From Sipunculus nudus (taxonomy: Eukaryota; Annelida; Sipuncula; Golfingiida; Sipunculidae), in the NCBI GenBank assembly GCA_026874595.1, contig CM049312.1, positions 73,754,429 to 73,818,428 on the forward strand: DNA of 64,000 bases, read 5' to 3'. Below the pieces are notes generated by a model. The model was not told where the DNA came from. It ran no database searches and saw only the letters and a program-made list of their open reading frames with translations. Position numbers and translations under genes: made by a program. Shown in pieces: positions 10,911 through 22,700 of the stretch. How positions within the stretch are numbered: the first letter of the stretch is position 1; each line of letters opens with the position of its first letter.

Positions 10911-12690
10911 CTACCTGATGCAAAAAACTAGACCTCTCTAGCTGTAAAACTGCCAAAGTTAGAAAAATAAGGCCCCTTATTTTCGAATATCATGACTTTT
11001 TCCCAAAAATTCGTAACCATGGTTACGGCAAATTTGAGTTAGCTACACACCAGATGACAGGCCTTGGAATGACGTTTAAAATGAGCTATGTTTGAAGAAG
11101 ATACGACTAATAGTGACAAAGATATGAAGAAAACACCGTTTTGAGAAGTTTTGATGACCTTGACCTTGACCTTTGACCTATATTGACCAAAAACAATAGG
11201 CTTCTTGCATTTTTGATTATCTATAAAGTGTGTAAGTTTGAAAGTGATTGGTGCAAAATCGAGACCTGTAGAGAGATGACAGACAAACAGACAGACATCC
11301 GCGACTGACCAACCAGCTTGCGAAAATCGAAGATTTCCGGCAAGCATCAAACAGACAGACATCCGCGACTGACCAACCAGCTTGCGAAAATCGAAGATTT
11401 CCGGCAAGCAATAAAGTTGTGACTGTGCCTCCAACATGTATGATAATAGACGGGGCCCGGAAAGGCCGTCACGCACCGCTGCACACGCCGGCCGCCCACC
11501 GTAGGGACCCTGCGGGCACTTGCGGCGACGGCACGTGACTTCGTGGTTTGGTGAAACACGGCGCGAGATTTGACGAGACTTACAATGCGACCCCTGAATG
11601 TGACTGCGAGTGTCCGACGCTATCCGGCGCTGCAGACCATGTGTCTGTGGCGTAAAAAATGACAGAATTATAGGCATTTCTTTGAATGGTCACGTGTTCT
11701 CGTTTCACGAGAAACGGTGCGAGATATGACGAGACTTGCGATTGAACTGCTTAGAACTAGAGAGATGCTGTCTAACGCCAAAAACCAGACCTTTCTATCG
11801 CAAAAATCAACAGAGATAGAAGCTGGAAAACTCCGAATTTTCAGATTGTCAAGTTTTACCCCAAAATTTGGTAACCATGGTAACGGCAGCACAAAGCAAC
11901 ATGTGCGAAGGGATAAGCCAATGTTCCTAGTTTCAGATATGACCAAAAAAATTGTGTCACGTTTAATAAATTTTTAGATATTGCAGAAAAATGATATGTT
12001 ACAGTGTTTCATGTACCCCGCCCCCTGGTGGCTATTTCCAAAAAATGAAAAATTGGTTTCGAGATATTTCTAAATAACACAAAATATGTCATTTTCAAAG
12101 TCATCGTTTAAAAAATGCGACCTGTAAGTCATATTTAATGAAATCTCGAAAATTCTCGTTTTTGACGAGAAATGGTGCGAGATTTTACAATACTTTTACT
12201 TGTATGATAAAAAGCTTATTTAGAACTATCTGATGCAAAAAACTAGAACTCTCTAGCTTTAAAAATGACAGAGTTTTCCCCAAAAATGTGTAACCATAGA
12301 AACAGCAGATTTCAGCAACATATATATCAGAAGAAAGGCCTTGGAATGCCGATTAAAATGAACCATGTTTGAAGTGGCTATGACAAATAGTAATGGAGAT
12401 ATGAAGAAAAGAGCACTTTAGGAACTTTTGATGACCTTGACCTTGACCTTTGACCTATATTGCCCAAAAACAATAGGCTTCTTTCATTTTTGAATATCTA
12501 TAAAGTGTGTAAGTTTGAAAGTGATTGGTGCAAAATTGAGACCTGTAGAGAGATGACAGACAAACAGACAAACAGACAGACATCCGCGACTGACCAACCA
12601 GCTTGCGAAAATCGAAGATTTCCGGCAAGCAACAAACAGACATACGCAACTGAGTAATATGCTTGCCGAAATCTTTGATTCCGGCAAGCA
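10911..12690. repeat. Composite repeat with TGACCT strings and CAGACAG tails, two main copies
   Basis: The segment at about 10800-11410 recurs at about 12120-12690, with a partial third copy near 11690-11960. Shared landmarks are TCTCG/CGAGA inverted words, CTGATGCAAAAAACTAGA, GTAACCATnGnnACGGCA, GGCCTTGGAATG, the string TGACCTTGACCTTGACCTTT (11157 and 12431), and a tail GACAGACAAACAGACAGACA. This block resembles anonymous molluscan interspersed repeats. The long minus-strand frames across it are repeat artefacts. Confidence 0.8.
11279..11409. repeat. 66-bp direct duplication
   Basis: ACAGACAGACATCCGCGACT and the following bases through TTCCGGCAAGCA occur twice back to back, essentially identical. 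A single related unit is at 12574-12630. Such identity within an otherwise diverged repeat points to recent slippage or local duplication. Confidence 0.9.
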
Positions 12691-12926
12691 ATGATTGATT
12701 CCGTGAACCTCGGATGACATTTCATATTTATTTGCTCACTTTATGCTTTGGTGTCCCGAAGAAGGTTATAAAACAGCTTACATCTTTATATATAGCGTAT
12801 CTTTGAGTCAGATATTACACGAAACGCCTCGCTACCCATCCATACATATGTGTCATAACATATACGCGTATCGTTTCATTTAAGCCATATTCTTAGGACA
12901 GAACATGAGGGTCGGTGGAGGTAAAA

Positions 12927-12997
12927 ATGCAGAAGCACCCGGTAGCTTTCCTTGGTACTTCGATGCTGTTGTTTCTTTTGGTGAATCTCGGCACTGT
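12927..12997 (+). CDS. Candidate signal-peptide exon
   Basis: An ATG is followed by about 23 codons of a textbook signal peptide (MQKHPVAFLGTSMLLFLLVN, then LGT), directly followed by a consensus donor GTAAGT at 12998. The exon would end in phase 2. The next recognised exon on this strand is the MAM exon at 18328, which needs phase 1. Either an exon between them is unrecognised, or this belongs to another transcript. Another frame over the same bases also reads through but lacks a hydrophobic core. Confidence 0.4.
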
Positions 12998-13905
12998 GTA
13001 AGTATTTTATGACTGAGTACAACTGACGTTACAGATATCCCGTCTTATCATTAGTGGTGGGGTTCTCATTTGTGTTTGTGGCAAAACCCGCAATGCTGGC
13101 TCAAAGGAACAGAACCAAGAAAACGACCGTTATTTTCACTGCGCATGCTCGGGGAAAATGTCTGTTCCTGGAAGGGAGAGTATGCAAGACAAGCCTTCAG
13201 TTCGTAAACCTTATATTCCATATTATATAATATAAAGTTCACGTAAAATTCGTCTGTAGCACGAGTATATGATAGACGAAATTATGATCTGAAGGACATT
13301 ACGATGATAATTACGCGCCTGCCACAAGAACGCCCTCGGTACTTTCATGCTAGTAGCCGTAATAAGCGCTTGGGTCTTCTTCGGCAGCTCTGACAATATT
13401 TCTTTATAATTTAAATATACATTTAACTGACCTTTGGGTCAATGATTTGCCCAATTTATGTGCAACCAATCGTTATTATGTTTGATTCCAGATGCAACTT
13501 TTGATGTATCTATAAACAAATGGTACTTTTTCAAAAGGCATGTCAAGTATTTTATACCCATGGTTTTGAGGCAGCTTTGCCACCATACTATTCTCTTAAA
13601 GAATCCTTTAATGTAAACTTTATTTATTTTACATAGATTGTACAACTAGTTATAATGACAATTGATGTTCTGTTGACCATTAAGAAATGCTGCAAAACGG
13701 GTTACTAGATTCGTTCTGATTTGTCAAAAATATTCATTTATGTAAAATACGCGCTTTTATTATTTATTGACTCGCGTGTTCATATTGTTGGAATACGTTT
13801 ATCCGTGTACCTGTGTAGCAATCAATCTCTGCTAAAAATCTCTGCGTTCTCACACCCATATTATTCACTTTTTATACTAGTGACTGCAGGGTAATCTCCG
13901 AGAGT
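12998..13905. other. Intron or intergenic, no gene seen
   Basis: No domain, clear exon or repeat array was recognised here. The minus frame at 13439-13645 has no known motif. Confidence 0.5.
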
Positions 13906-14465
13906 TGTAAATTGACAAATACGCCGATGACACGGCACTGATTAGCCTCTGTAATAACTGAGACTTAGATTATAGGTTAGAGGTACAAAGATTTGTGGAG
14001 TGATATGACAATAACTTCTTAGAACTCAATGTTAGGAAGACAAAAGAAATGATTATAGATTATACGTTAGGTAACAAAAAACATTAACCTCTTTCCATAA
14101 ATGGCCAAACCGTCGAAAATGTGACAGAATACAAATAATAGACGACTAACACACTTTTGAAGCTAATAGCAAAATATTTATAACAAGGCAAATATGAGAT
14201 TGTTTTTCCTGAGAAAACTGTACCGGACGAATGTTGATACGAAAATAATGGAACCTTTTTATAAGTCTGTGATTCAGTCAGTGCTAACATTCTGCATTCA
14301 AAGCTGGTTCGGAAATTGCAATACAGCCTCCAAAAACAAATTGGGATAAAAAGGAATAAAATTGGGTCTAAAAATGTAAAGCTGCTAAATGAACTCTGTT
14401 GCTGTATATAATCTATATAATTCTATTGCTTTGTCACACGAAAGGCGCAGTCTATCAGGGCTAAT
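13906..14465 (+). mobile_element. LINE reverse transcriptase remnant with YADD motif
   Basis: The plus strand encodes KYADDTALISL near 13918, the catalytic motif of non-LTR retrotransposon RT. It is followed by DNNFLELNVRKTKEMIIDY and, after a frame change, RLFFLRKLYRTNVDTKIMEP and a SVLTFCIQSWFGN segment near 14275, as in the C-terminal RT of LINEs. Multiple stops and frameshifts show it is dead. Endonuclease and the N-terminal part of RT are missing. Confidence 0.8.
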
Positions 14466-16880
14466 TTTACACATGAACTGTCTTGTTTATATGATATCCT
14501 GTGGTCGGGAAAAAAGACTAAGGGCTCGCATCAAGATACAGGAAAAGTTTCATACCCATTAGTATTAGATTGTTAAGTGGTACAGAATGCACTGTGATGT
14601 AAGTGATATAGGCATTGTATATATTTTATGTAGTAAAGAGCAGCTCACTCTTGCGTATGTATTATACCTGAGAAGTGCTATAATGCCTGTGATACACTTA
14701 ATATAATGCCAGTGATGTGCTATAATTGTCTGTGATGTGCTATAATATCTGTACTTGATTCAAGTACAATACCTGTAGGTGTCTATACATGTGCTGTAAA
14801 TGCTTGCGAACTTAATTTCATGCCTTATCTTATCTATCTTATCTTAACAGGATTAGACACAGAATCCCAAGGTGCAGCGGGAAACTAAACCTCTAAATTT
14901 GATGTTGAAAATATATACATATCTCTGGATAAGGCCTTCTTATTTTATGAAAATGTTTTGAAAATAATGTGAAATAATGTAAAAGTAATCTCAGTTCGTA
15001 AATAAAAAGCCAAAAGTGTTTAAAATAATGCGAAATAATGTAATCAGTTCGTAAATCAAGAGTTAAATCATTAAAGTATAACAGATGAGAAATACTCTGA
15101 AGACAACAGGGCCTTAAAACCATGGAATAGAAAAGTTATCATATGTGAACCGTGGTCTTAAGATTGATTTAGCTATGGATCGGGGTGTGTTGAGTGGGGA
15201 GGGTCAGATTGGTCCCACTCTTCCGGTAACCCATTATTATAAATTTAACTTAAATAATTGTCCCAAGATTTACCTGTCCGTACTCTTACTTTGAGCCGAA
15301 TTTCCTCAATAAGAAAGGTTTAATAATTTAGTTGATCAGTTAATCCCATTTACATTCACTGAAAGTCATCTGAGCTATAGCGATCACTCTTTGTCTGTCG
15401 TAAGTCCGCCCGTCCGTTAGAAAGGCACAAATCGCAACCGCTGAACCTAGAAACTTCTAACTGAACACTCATATAGGACCTACATAAATATCGGCGGCGC
15501 CTCCTGATAAACTCGGCTCGGCTTGATCTCAACTCGGGTGGCGGCAGTGCAAAATTGCAGCGACAACGGGCTTTTGATAGAATGCAGTTAGACAGCGAAT
15601 TTTAACGAAATTTTAAAGACAGTTTACTAAATAAGACTTAACTGAATGTGAACTGTTATTGTTGTTAGTAAAAATTTGTAGAACTTAAGGCGAGTTGAAA
15701 ACCAAGGAAAGTTTTAAGTATGTACCTTGCCAGACACGGCCTATTTTATTGTGGCTTAAGACTTAAGTACAGGATGAAAACAAACATCGAATCAGCGATT
15801 TTCAGCAGAAGACATTCTTTTTCTATAATGATTCTGGCGTTTTCTTAACATGCCATAAAATTGTACAAAAGTTTTTTATATATTAAATTTGTTTCTAAAA
15901 GGGGCATCACATTCCACATTGTGTTGTTAAATCTAGTCTATCACAACATCAAACATGAAGTTTAACATGAAATTCAGAGAACTAAAAAACTGCCTGTTCT
16001 TACTCTATAGTAGTATCGGATCTAAGACGGAGATTCTTTTTGCTTCAAAAGCACATGGTATTGGGTTCGATGCGCGTGCATAAAAAAATCACGTGATATC
16101 ACAGCCGGTGACACACGGGTATATCCGAAAAACTCCGTACGTGTGTGCGGCGCTATTGCCCTCTTGTGGCATTTGGAGAAATATATGTTTAAGTTTTGTC
16201 AAAATAAAATAGGTTTAACGCAGGAAGTTATGGCTTAAAACCCTTTGCGCGTCAGCGGTAAGGTTTATTCAACCGGAAGCTTGGGGTTTTGAGGAACACC
16301 CTTATGGAAAACCCTTGGAACTTCTTACAGTGTATAGAGATTCAGTATGAGAACATTTGACACAACATTCATATTTAAACACAAACCTTCTGTTCAATTA
16401 TACTGAATATTATTGTAGTCGTTTGAATCCGTCCTCCGGGAATTTTTTTTCTTTATAGTCTTGGATATGGATATGAAGTAATGTGACGTAACAGTGAAGC
16501 GGGTGCACGAGGAGAAAACTAGTCTCACTATAAATAGTTGTCGGTAGCTCTTGATTATAGGTCCTTTGAATATGGGTGCCTCTTTGGTGCGTCATGTCTT
16601 TTATGACGTCATCACTGTTCCGTGTCATTGCCATTTCATGGACTAATGGCAAGATGTCGCTACAAAATAGTGTAGTTACTCATAAACTGGTTTTAAATTG
16701 TTTACAGAAATATAGCATAAGGTTGGCTATAACTTCCACAATAATTAGTTACCCAGTTTCCACTTCCTCCCCTATGAGCAAAAAATGCTGGCACTCTTCA
16801 CTCGCAAAGGAATTATCGCGGAAAAACAGGTGAACAGGGGTGGTAGATACCTCTACATAGCCAGGCGGCGGGGGTTATTT
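14466..16880. other. Gene-free stretch
   Basis: Mostly AT-rich unique sequence. Short tracts look repeat-like (TGTGCTATAAT words near 14660-14750; near-duplicate AATAATGTGAAATAATG words near 14965-15040). No protein domain or RNA gene recognised. Confidence 0.5.
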
Positions 16881-17056
16881 TTTTGGCAGTGTATGTTTGT
16901 TTGTTTATCTGTTTGTCTGTTACCACGATTACACAATAAGTCCTCAACGGAGTTTGATTACATTTTCAGGATGCGATTTGGGGGCGATCCATGCGTAGGC
17001 CTAAATAACCCTGATGTGCGCTTTAAGGTTTTATGGTGGGGGGGGGGGGGGGGGGG
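16881..17056. repeat. Interspersed repeat piece ending in a G19 run
   Basis: GTTTGTTTATCTGTTTGTCTGTTA is followed by a segment encoding a TEFDYIFRMRFGG-like translation. A related piece lies at 17843-17935 (TTGTTTGTTTGTCTGTTAGC). G-rich run at 17038-17056 is 19 consecutive Gs. The paired pieces suggest an interspersed repeat family, not a gene. Confidence 0.55.
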
Positions 17057-18327
17057 TTATTGCATATTTGTTTAAGCAGGGACGTAGCAGGTGACGATAT
17101 GACCATATTTGGAGTGCGAGTCGTGACGTCAGAGCGGACGATGGCGTCATTCCACGTGTACGTGCCGTTTCCCTGAAAGATGTCGGTAAATCAACGTACA
17201 GGTCGAGGGCCACTATTGTTGTTCGTTGTTTTTATAGTCCCTGTTGTAATAAGAAAGTAAATGACTTAAGCTCCCAAAACCCTACCCCACGGAGATGGGC
17301 CCAAAAAACCCGGTGTCTGCATTTCCCATTTAACTCATACTCCATAGCCTAACAGTATGTCTGGTTATTTTATTACAAATGGACTTCATGTTTAATGAAT
17401 AAATGGTACACATACATTTTCTTCCCTTATGAGTAGCCTTGTCATATGCAGACGTAGAATGGACTGTCAAATGATCAAAAGTTATACAAAACATTGTTTC
17501 GTTTAGGTTCTCACAGCTTCCCCTTGGCTTCGAGGGCTCATATAAAGTTTCTTCAGTAGTAACGTGTAAAGCTAGATTCTTTTGTACGGAATGCGGAATG
17601 CGCGTAGAGAGATTTCATATGAACATGCACAGCGGCACGCCTTTTTTTCTCTGTGTTGAACCTGGATACCACCAGAAACTTAAGAATCACTACATGTAGC
17701 GATCGTTTTGCCGAATACGTATTCCGCAAGCCGGATCTGCGCATGAGGAATCTCACCTTCTTTATTTCTCAATACGTCTACCGATTTTATACGCATCCCG
17801 CATTCCGTCAAATAAGAAATCTGAGATATGTTTTTGCGGGCGTTGGTTTGTTTGTTTGTCTGTTAGCAACATTAGTTAACAATTTATTGACGGATTTTGA
17901 TTTAATCTCCAGGACAGCTCGGCAATGATCGGAGGAAAAATTGATTTAATTTTGATACGGATAACATTCTTGATCCAGGAATATTTTAAAGGACAAATGC
18001 TTCTTTTCTGATAATTCCATATGGGGGAAATGAGCTGCCTTGGCGGAGGTCTGCGCTCTCTGAGTACTTTTCTAGTTAGCAATGTAATGTGAAAGGATAT
18101 CGTTCTGAGGCACTTTCGGATTGAAAAATTTCTTTGATACAACCATAAGATATGGAAAATACAAATTAACTTTTCCTTTTTTTCAGATTGGGATAGCACA
18201 GGTAGGCAATGATTACATAATCTTTAAAACCGAAAATAAGTTAGCAAATTGATGATCTTCTTCCTAAATGCAATTTTTTGCTGCTGTCAAAATGATCGAG
18301 TCAAAATATTAATTCTTCATTTAACAG
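17057..18327. other. Gene-free stretch upstream of the MAM exons
   Basis: Contains the second repeat piece at 17843-17935. I see no supported exon. A 15-base AG...GT bounded stretch at 18187-18201 was considered and set aside. Confidence 0.45.
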
Positions 18328-20510
18328 CTATTCTCAACTGTACTTTCGAAGAAACCTGCACGAATTTGTTCTATGCAAGAGCTGACGCAAAAACAAACTA
18401 ATTTGGTTGGAAACTAACAAAACTGTCAACCAGTTCAAATGGAACAGGGCCGGACATGGCTACTGGAAATTCAAACCGGGTAAGAAAATTTATGACTCAG
18501 TTGTTTAATAATTAATAAGTATACCATTGAAAAATACCATAAAAACAGAGGTATTTTATTCACATGAATATTTTCAAAAAATTTAGCCTGACCACACATA
18601 CAACGTTTGGGGAAAACTTCTTAAATTGCGTTATTATACACTTTAGAGCTAATGATATATCAACGTTTCTGTTATCAGAGTGCAATATTAGGTATATTTA
18701 CTCTGTTTTTCATATTCAATATTACAACAGGTTATTACATCTATGCCAAATCCTCTTATGGTAATTCGGGAGACTATCCGTTGATAAAAGCACAAACTAC
18801 TGGTCCAGACCAGGACTATTTTTGTGCAAACTTCAGATTTCATATGCAGGGACCTGATGTAGAGGAACTTTCCCTCATCGTAAAATATGATGTCTCTCCG
18901 ACCGAACACCAGCTGTTCATAGTTACAGGTAGTATTCGATTTTGTCACATGTATAATTGGATTTGAAAGGATTGTCTGAAAAGTGTCAAATATTTTCATC
19001 GATATTATCGGATTATATTCCCATGATATAAAAAAAAAACCCGAATGTTCAAGAATGTTTCGCAGGATGCAGTATCATTCTATTTCTATCTTAAATTATT
19101 ATTCCAGAATCCTGACTTTACTTTTCAATGTCAAATTATAGAAAAAAAATATCATTTACAAATTTCTCTCAAAAATAAGGTAATCTTGTTAGCTCCTTTG
19201 TCTCTTTGATCTATTTTTATTTGTTATTCTAGTACACGAGCTTATATTTCTCCGTTTTACCTTTTTAGATTTGTTGATCGGAGAACTCCAATTTACCTGT
19301 TTCTCACAAACATATCAGAACATCACGTGAAAAGCTCCTTTTTCTCCAAACCCAGTATTTATTCACATAGTCTCTCTGTTTTTTTTTTTTTTGGTTTTTT
19401 TTTTGTTTTTTTTTTTTTTGGTTAAGGTAACAGCCTCCATTTTTTTAATGCTAACTTTACTACATATATGTACATTTGCAGAAATCCGTTCTGGTTTCGG
19501 ACTATGTGACAGGGCAGTATCACACGCTTCCTCTCATTTTATATCCTGGCGTCAACCAGGCCCAGTGACTACTGCACCTGCGGGCCCTGGTTGCGTAATC
19601 GTCCCCATTGCTGGGTCATACCACCGAGGAACCCCCGAAAGACGCACTCGTTTGTGAGTGAAACACGGCCGCTGGGCACGGCCTTCCCCTTCAAGCCTGC
19701 AGAGTGCCCACCCTGGGTGGGGGCCGATCGTGAAAAATCTAACCGCCTCGGCTGAGATTCGAACTCACGATCTCCCGGCTTTGAGACCTGTGCTCTACCA
19801 CCGAGCCACAGAAGCTTGTTTATATTAAGTATTATTCACAGATGCAAAGTGTTTCCGAATAAAACATGCCATAACTGACATCGGCTGTAGAAACAGAGAA
19901 AACTTCTCCTTAGCGCGAAAAAAACTACTATTTAGAGTATCATCGGAACATATGTATCTGACATCTTTAGTCTATTTAACATATATCACAGACCCAAAAT
20001 TATAAATGGAAACTTGTTCTTGTGACTCAATTCCTTATAATGATTTAATTGGATAAATATACCCTGTGTCCTTTTCAGGGGACCGAGGGAATTTATGGCA
20101 TGAAGAACATGTCAATGTGGATACAAGCAACAAAATTCAGTTTGTGTTGTATATCAAAGCATTTCGTGGTAGCGGTCATATTGGAGACGTGGCAGTGTAT
20201 GACATTTTGGTTTTTCGATACATATGTTCAGGCGAGAAGATTTTCTAGTATAATATGTATAAAATAGAATAATTATTGAAACATTCAGACAGTTCCCCAT
20301 TGAAATAAAATTAAATAAATGTTACCCTGATACTTCTCAGGATGAAACAAGTATTATTTCCGGATATTGTCTTATTTGTTAACAGACCTCTATCAGACAT
20401 GGCAGCCGTGGACAGCGTGATCTGAACGATGTGGAAAAGGGTACAAAGTAAGATCCAGAAACTGCAGTGGATCATCACGAGACGAACAATCAGTAGAAAT
20501 CTAGCAATGT
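18328..20510 (+). pseudogene. MAM + TSP1 domain gene, damaged (4 exons recognised)
   Basis: Exons at 18328-18479, 18731-18928, 20079-20231 and 20386-about 20510 carry a full MAM domain then a thrombospondin type 1 repeat. MAM landmarks are CTFEETC and FGWKL in exon 1, GYYIYAKSS and CANFRFHMQG in exon 2, and IGDVAVYDI followed by a final Cys in exon 3. TSP1 landmarks are TWQPWTA, ERCGKGYKVRSRNC and QCG. Damage: an in-frame TAA in the first exon before FGWKL; a one-base phase mismatch between the first two exons; and TGA (20418-20420) and TAG (20502-20504) inside TSP1. Exons 2-3 and 3-4 join in matching phase 1, the latter only if the donor is GC (GCGAGA at 20232). Without that splice, exon 3 reads to TAG at 20246-20248, a MAM-only ending with AATAAA at 20304 and 20314. 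The family is extracellular or membrane adhesion. Probably a pseudogene; sequence errors are possible. Confidence 0.8.
19490..19812 (-). mobile_element. tRNA-derived SINE in a MAM-gene intron
   Basis: Read on the minus strand, the head at 19742-19809 is tRNA-like: an A box TGGCTCGGTGGTAGAGCAC and a B box GAGTTCGAATCTC at tRNA spacing. It runs into a GC-rich body of roughly 250 bases with no tRNA character. The head is not a functional tRNA because it is fused to a longer unit. The body family is not recognised, and the 3' boundary near 19490 is approximate. Confidence 0.75.
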
Positions 20511-22700
20511 GGTTTAGTGGTGGGCCGATCATCGAGTTTTTTCGAAAGTCAGTCGGTTTGCTGCCACTTTCAAGCGCTGAATTACGAAAGGCAACTATCG
20601 ATTACATCATACTCATGATTGTTTTTACTAGAATGTCTTATGTTATAGGCAACAATTACTCTTCCATTTTTTACAACATTCCGCGCTTCATATAATGAGA
20701 CTGTGTTCTCAAATAACCTCCGTATGTAAGTGAGTATGACACGATAGATGAGAGAACGGAGGACTTATTAAACCTCTGTGAACTGGCAGGGAGCTGCAGA
20801 ATTAGCGGAGAGTTTTCTAACGAGATGTTCATTTCAAAATATTGGCTGATGGCGTTAAAATGCTCCATAATGCTCAAGGTCTATGCCAATTTTGCAAGAT
20901 TCTCTTAGAAATAATCTTCTCAACTGATATCAGGTGCCGCTGCCGCATGAGTAATTATATTTTTAGCTTTCAATTACTTATTTTTTTATTTTTACCAAAA
21001 ATTATATGGGCCTGTAATTTTCCTGGCAGGCCTGTGTAACCAGTATGCATGTCGGCAGTCATCATAATTGTTATAAAATGAAAGTCCTGGTGGTGAAGTT
21101 AAAATGATACGCGGGAGTATTCATGAGGGCCAGTAAGTAGATGTTCTGGACTGTGATTTAATTCTTGATTACTATAATTAATTAAAATGAAACTTTGAAT
21201 AGCATATTTTAGTGATAAAAGGAGAATTAAAAAAAAGGGCAAAAACTTATTTTCGTCAAGTAGAATAACTTAGACTTGCCGGATGGGTTAAGTACAGTTT
21301 CACATATAATTGCACATTTCTTTATATTTGTCTGAACCGATAAATAATCGATCATCGATCGGTTTGCCCAAACCGATGATCGATTATGAAAAAAGAACTG
21401 ACTCCCACCACTAGTGTGGTTAGTGCATGTTTCTAAATAAATTTATGTTCGTATTTTGCACTTTAGTGTAACGTGTATAAATGAATGAAAGGATATTTAA
21501 TATAACATGAGCAGAGGAGAGTTAATATTTTTCTGCAATATAATGTGGAAGTGGTTAATTTGGCGTGTCTGAATTTTCGCGCATTTTTCATTTTATAGCA
21601 TTAGCGCAGTACGAATTTTTGCGCAAATCGGCATGTAAGGTAATTAATTGTGTATCAAATTATTGAAATATTTATAAAAGACAGGTTTGTTACGTAACCT
21701 ACATCCCACCTAACAACCTTTGGGTTACCGCAAACATGCCACGAGCGACTGGTCGATTACCGTGACCGCAAGGTGTGAACAATACGTAATTGATCAGAAC
21801 TTATCACGTTTGATGATGCAATGATACTGCAACCAGCTACTATGTTTGACATCTGAGTAAGATGTAGATTTTCACTACAATAACAACTGTGACTAACTAA
21901 CCCGAAGCATCCAACTATGTCCGAACAACAAACAGAACTGACAACAGTCGCAGATCGCTCTCAGCTCAGTCGTACTTCAAAGCTATGGGAAGGGCTAGGG
22001 GTGTCTTAAAAGACTACTTATTGTTTCACAGTTTTTTCTACAAATCACTATAAATGAGACCGGGTCTATCTCGAGGAATCACTTGCTATGAACTCTTATG
22101 ACAAAATGACTACTTTAACATTCTGGTTGAAGAAGCCTCAACTCAAGCGACTATGCATGGAGGGATTGCCAGGCCCACATTACTGTATGGCGGGCGAGAG
22201 CACTGCAATCTAACGAACGATCGCATCGAATTTACGCGTGTTCTTATTTTAGCGAAAATCTAGCTCCCGCTAAAAGCGCGAAAATTAAAACCCCGCTAAC
22301 AAAACCACTTACACAGTATATAATATGTAATGTACTCAAACGACACGGCATGAGTAGATGAAAGGGTGCTGAAAGTAAAATGTTGTAAAGGGTGAAAGAG
22401 ATTTAAACTCTTCATTAGCTTTTGTACCTTGAAAATAAGGACCAGAACTTTAAAATAGATCCCCTGACACACTGACAGACAATGAAAAGCATAGAGCACA
22501 GGTGTAATATGCACAGATTTTTTCGTGCGAGTTGCAATGCGCGCTGCCACCTTCTTAATGTGCACTGTTCTGCTTGAGAACAGAAGGGATTCCATGAAGG
22601 ATTGCATTACGGTAGTTTAGAAGTGAAAAAAAAGCATGAAACTTGATTAAGATACATTCTGATATATATGGTATATATGTGTGTGTGTATTTTTTTATAT
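20511..22700. other. Gene-free stretch with one imperfect palindrome
   Basis: The 88-codon plus frame at 20429-20695 overlaps the TSP1 exon in another frame and has no motif. The rest is AT-rich. An inverted repeat lies at 21344-21387. No gene or RNA recognised. Confidence 0.5.
21344..21387. repeat. Imperfect hairpin built on ATCGAT words
   Basis: The left arm 21344-21365 and right arm 21370-21387 are inverted copies around a GCCC loop. The left arm has one extra ATCG. It could be a foldback footprint or a regulatory palindrome; function is unknown. Confidence 0.8.

Noticed and set aside
11039-11677. 212-codon minus-strand open frame
   Set aside because: It runs across the composite repeat, its duplicated CAGACAG tails and the GC-rich island; translation is repeat-derived with no domain.
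18187-18201. 15-base micro-exon between AG and GTAGGC before the MAM exon
   Set aside because: It would not bring the upstream signal exon into the phase required at 18328, and an in-frame TAG arises. No independent support.
19742-19812. Genuine tRNA gene
   Set aside because: The A and B boxes are fused to a long GC-rich body and the arms do not give a clean cloverleaf with a terminator; a SINE head fits better.
18328-20510. Recoded stop codons across the window
   Set aside because: Stops in the MAM-TSP1, FREP, MULE and gypsy regions include TAA, TAG and TGA, while the SDR gene and gene A are clean; decay explains this better than an altered genetic code.
20429-20695. 88-codon plus-strand frame
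   Set aside because: It overlaps the TSP1 exon in another frame and the TSP1 cysteine/tryptophan pattern is the real signal.
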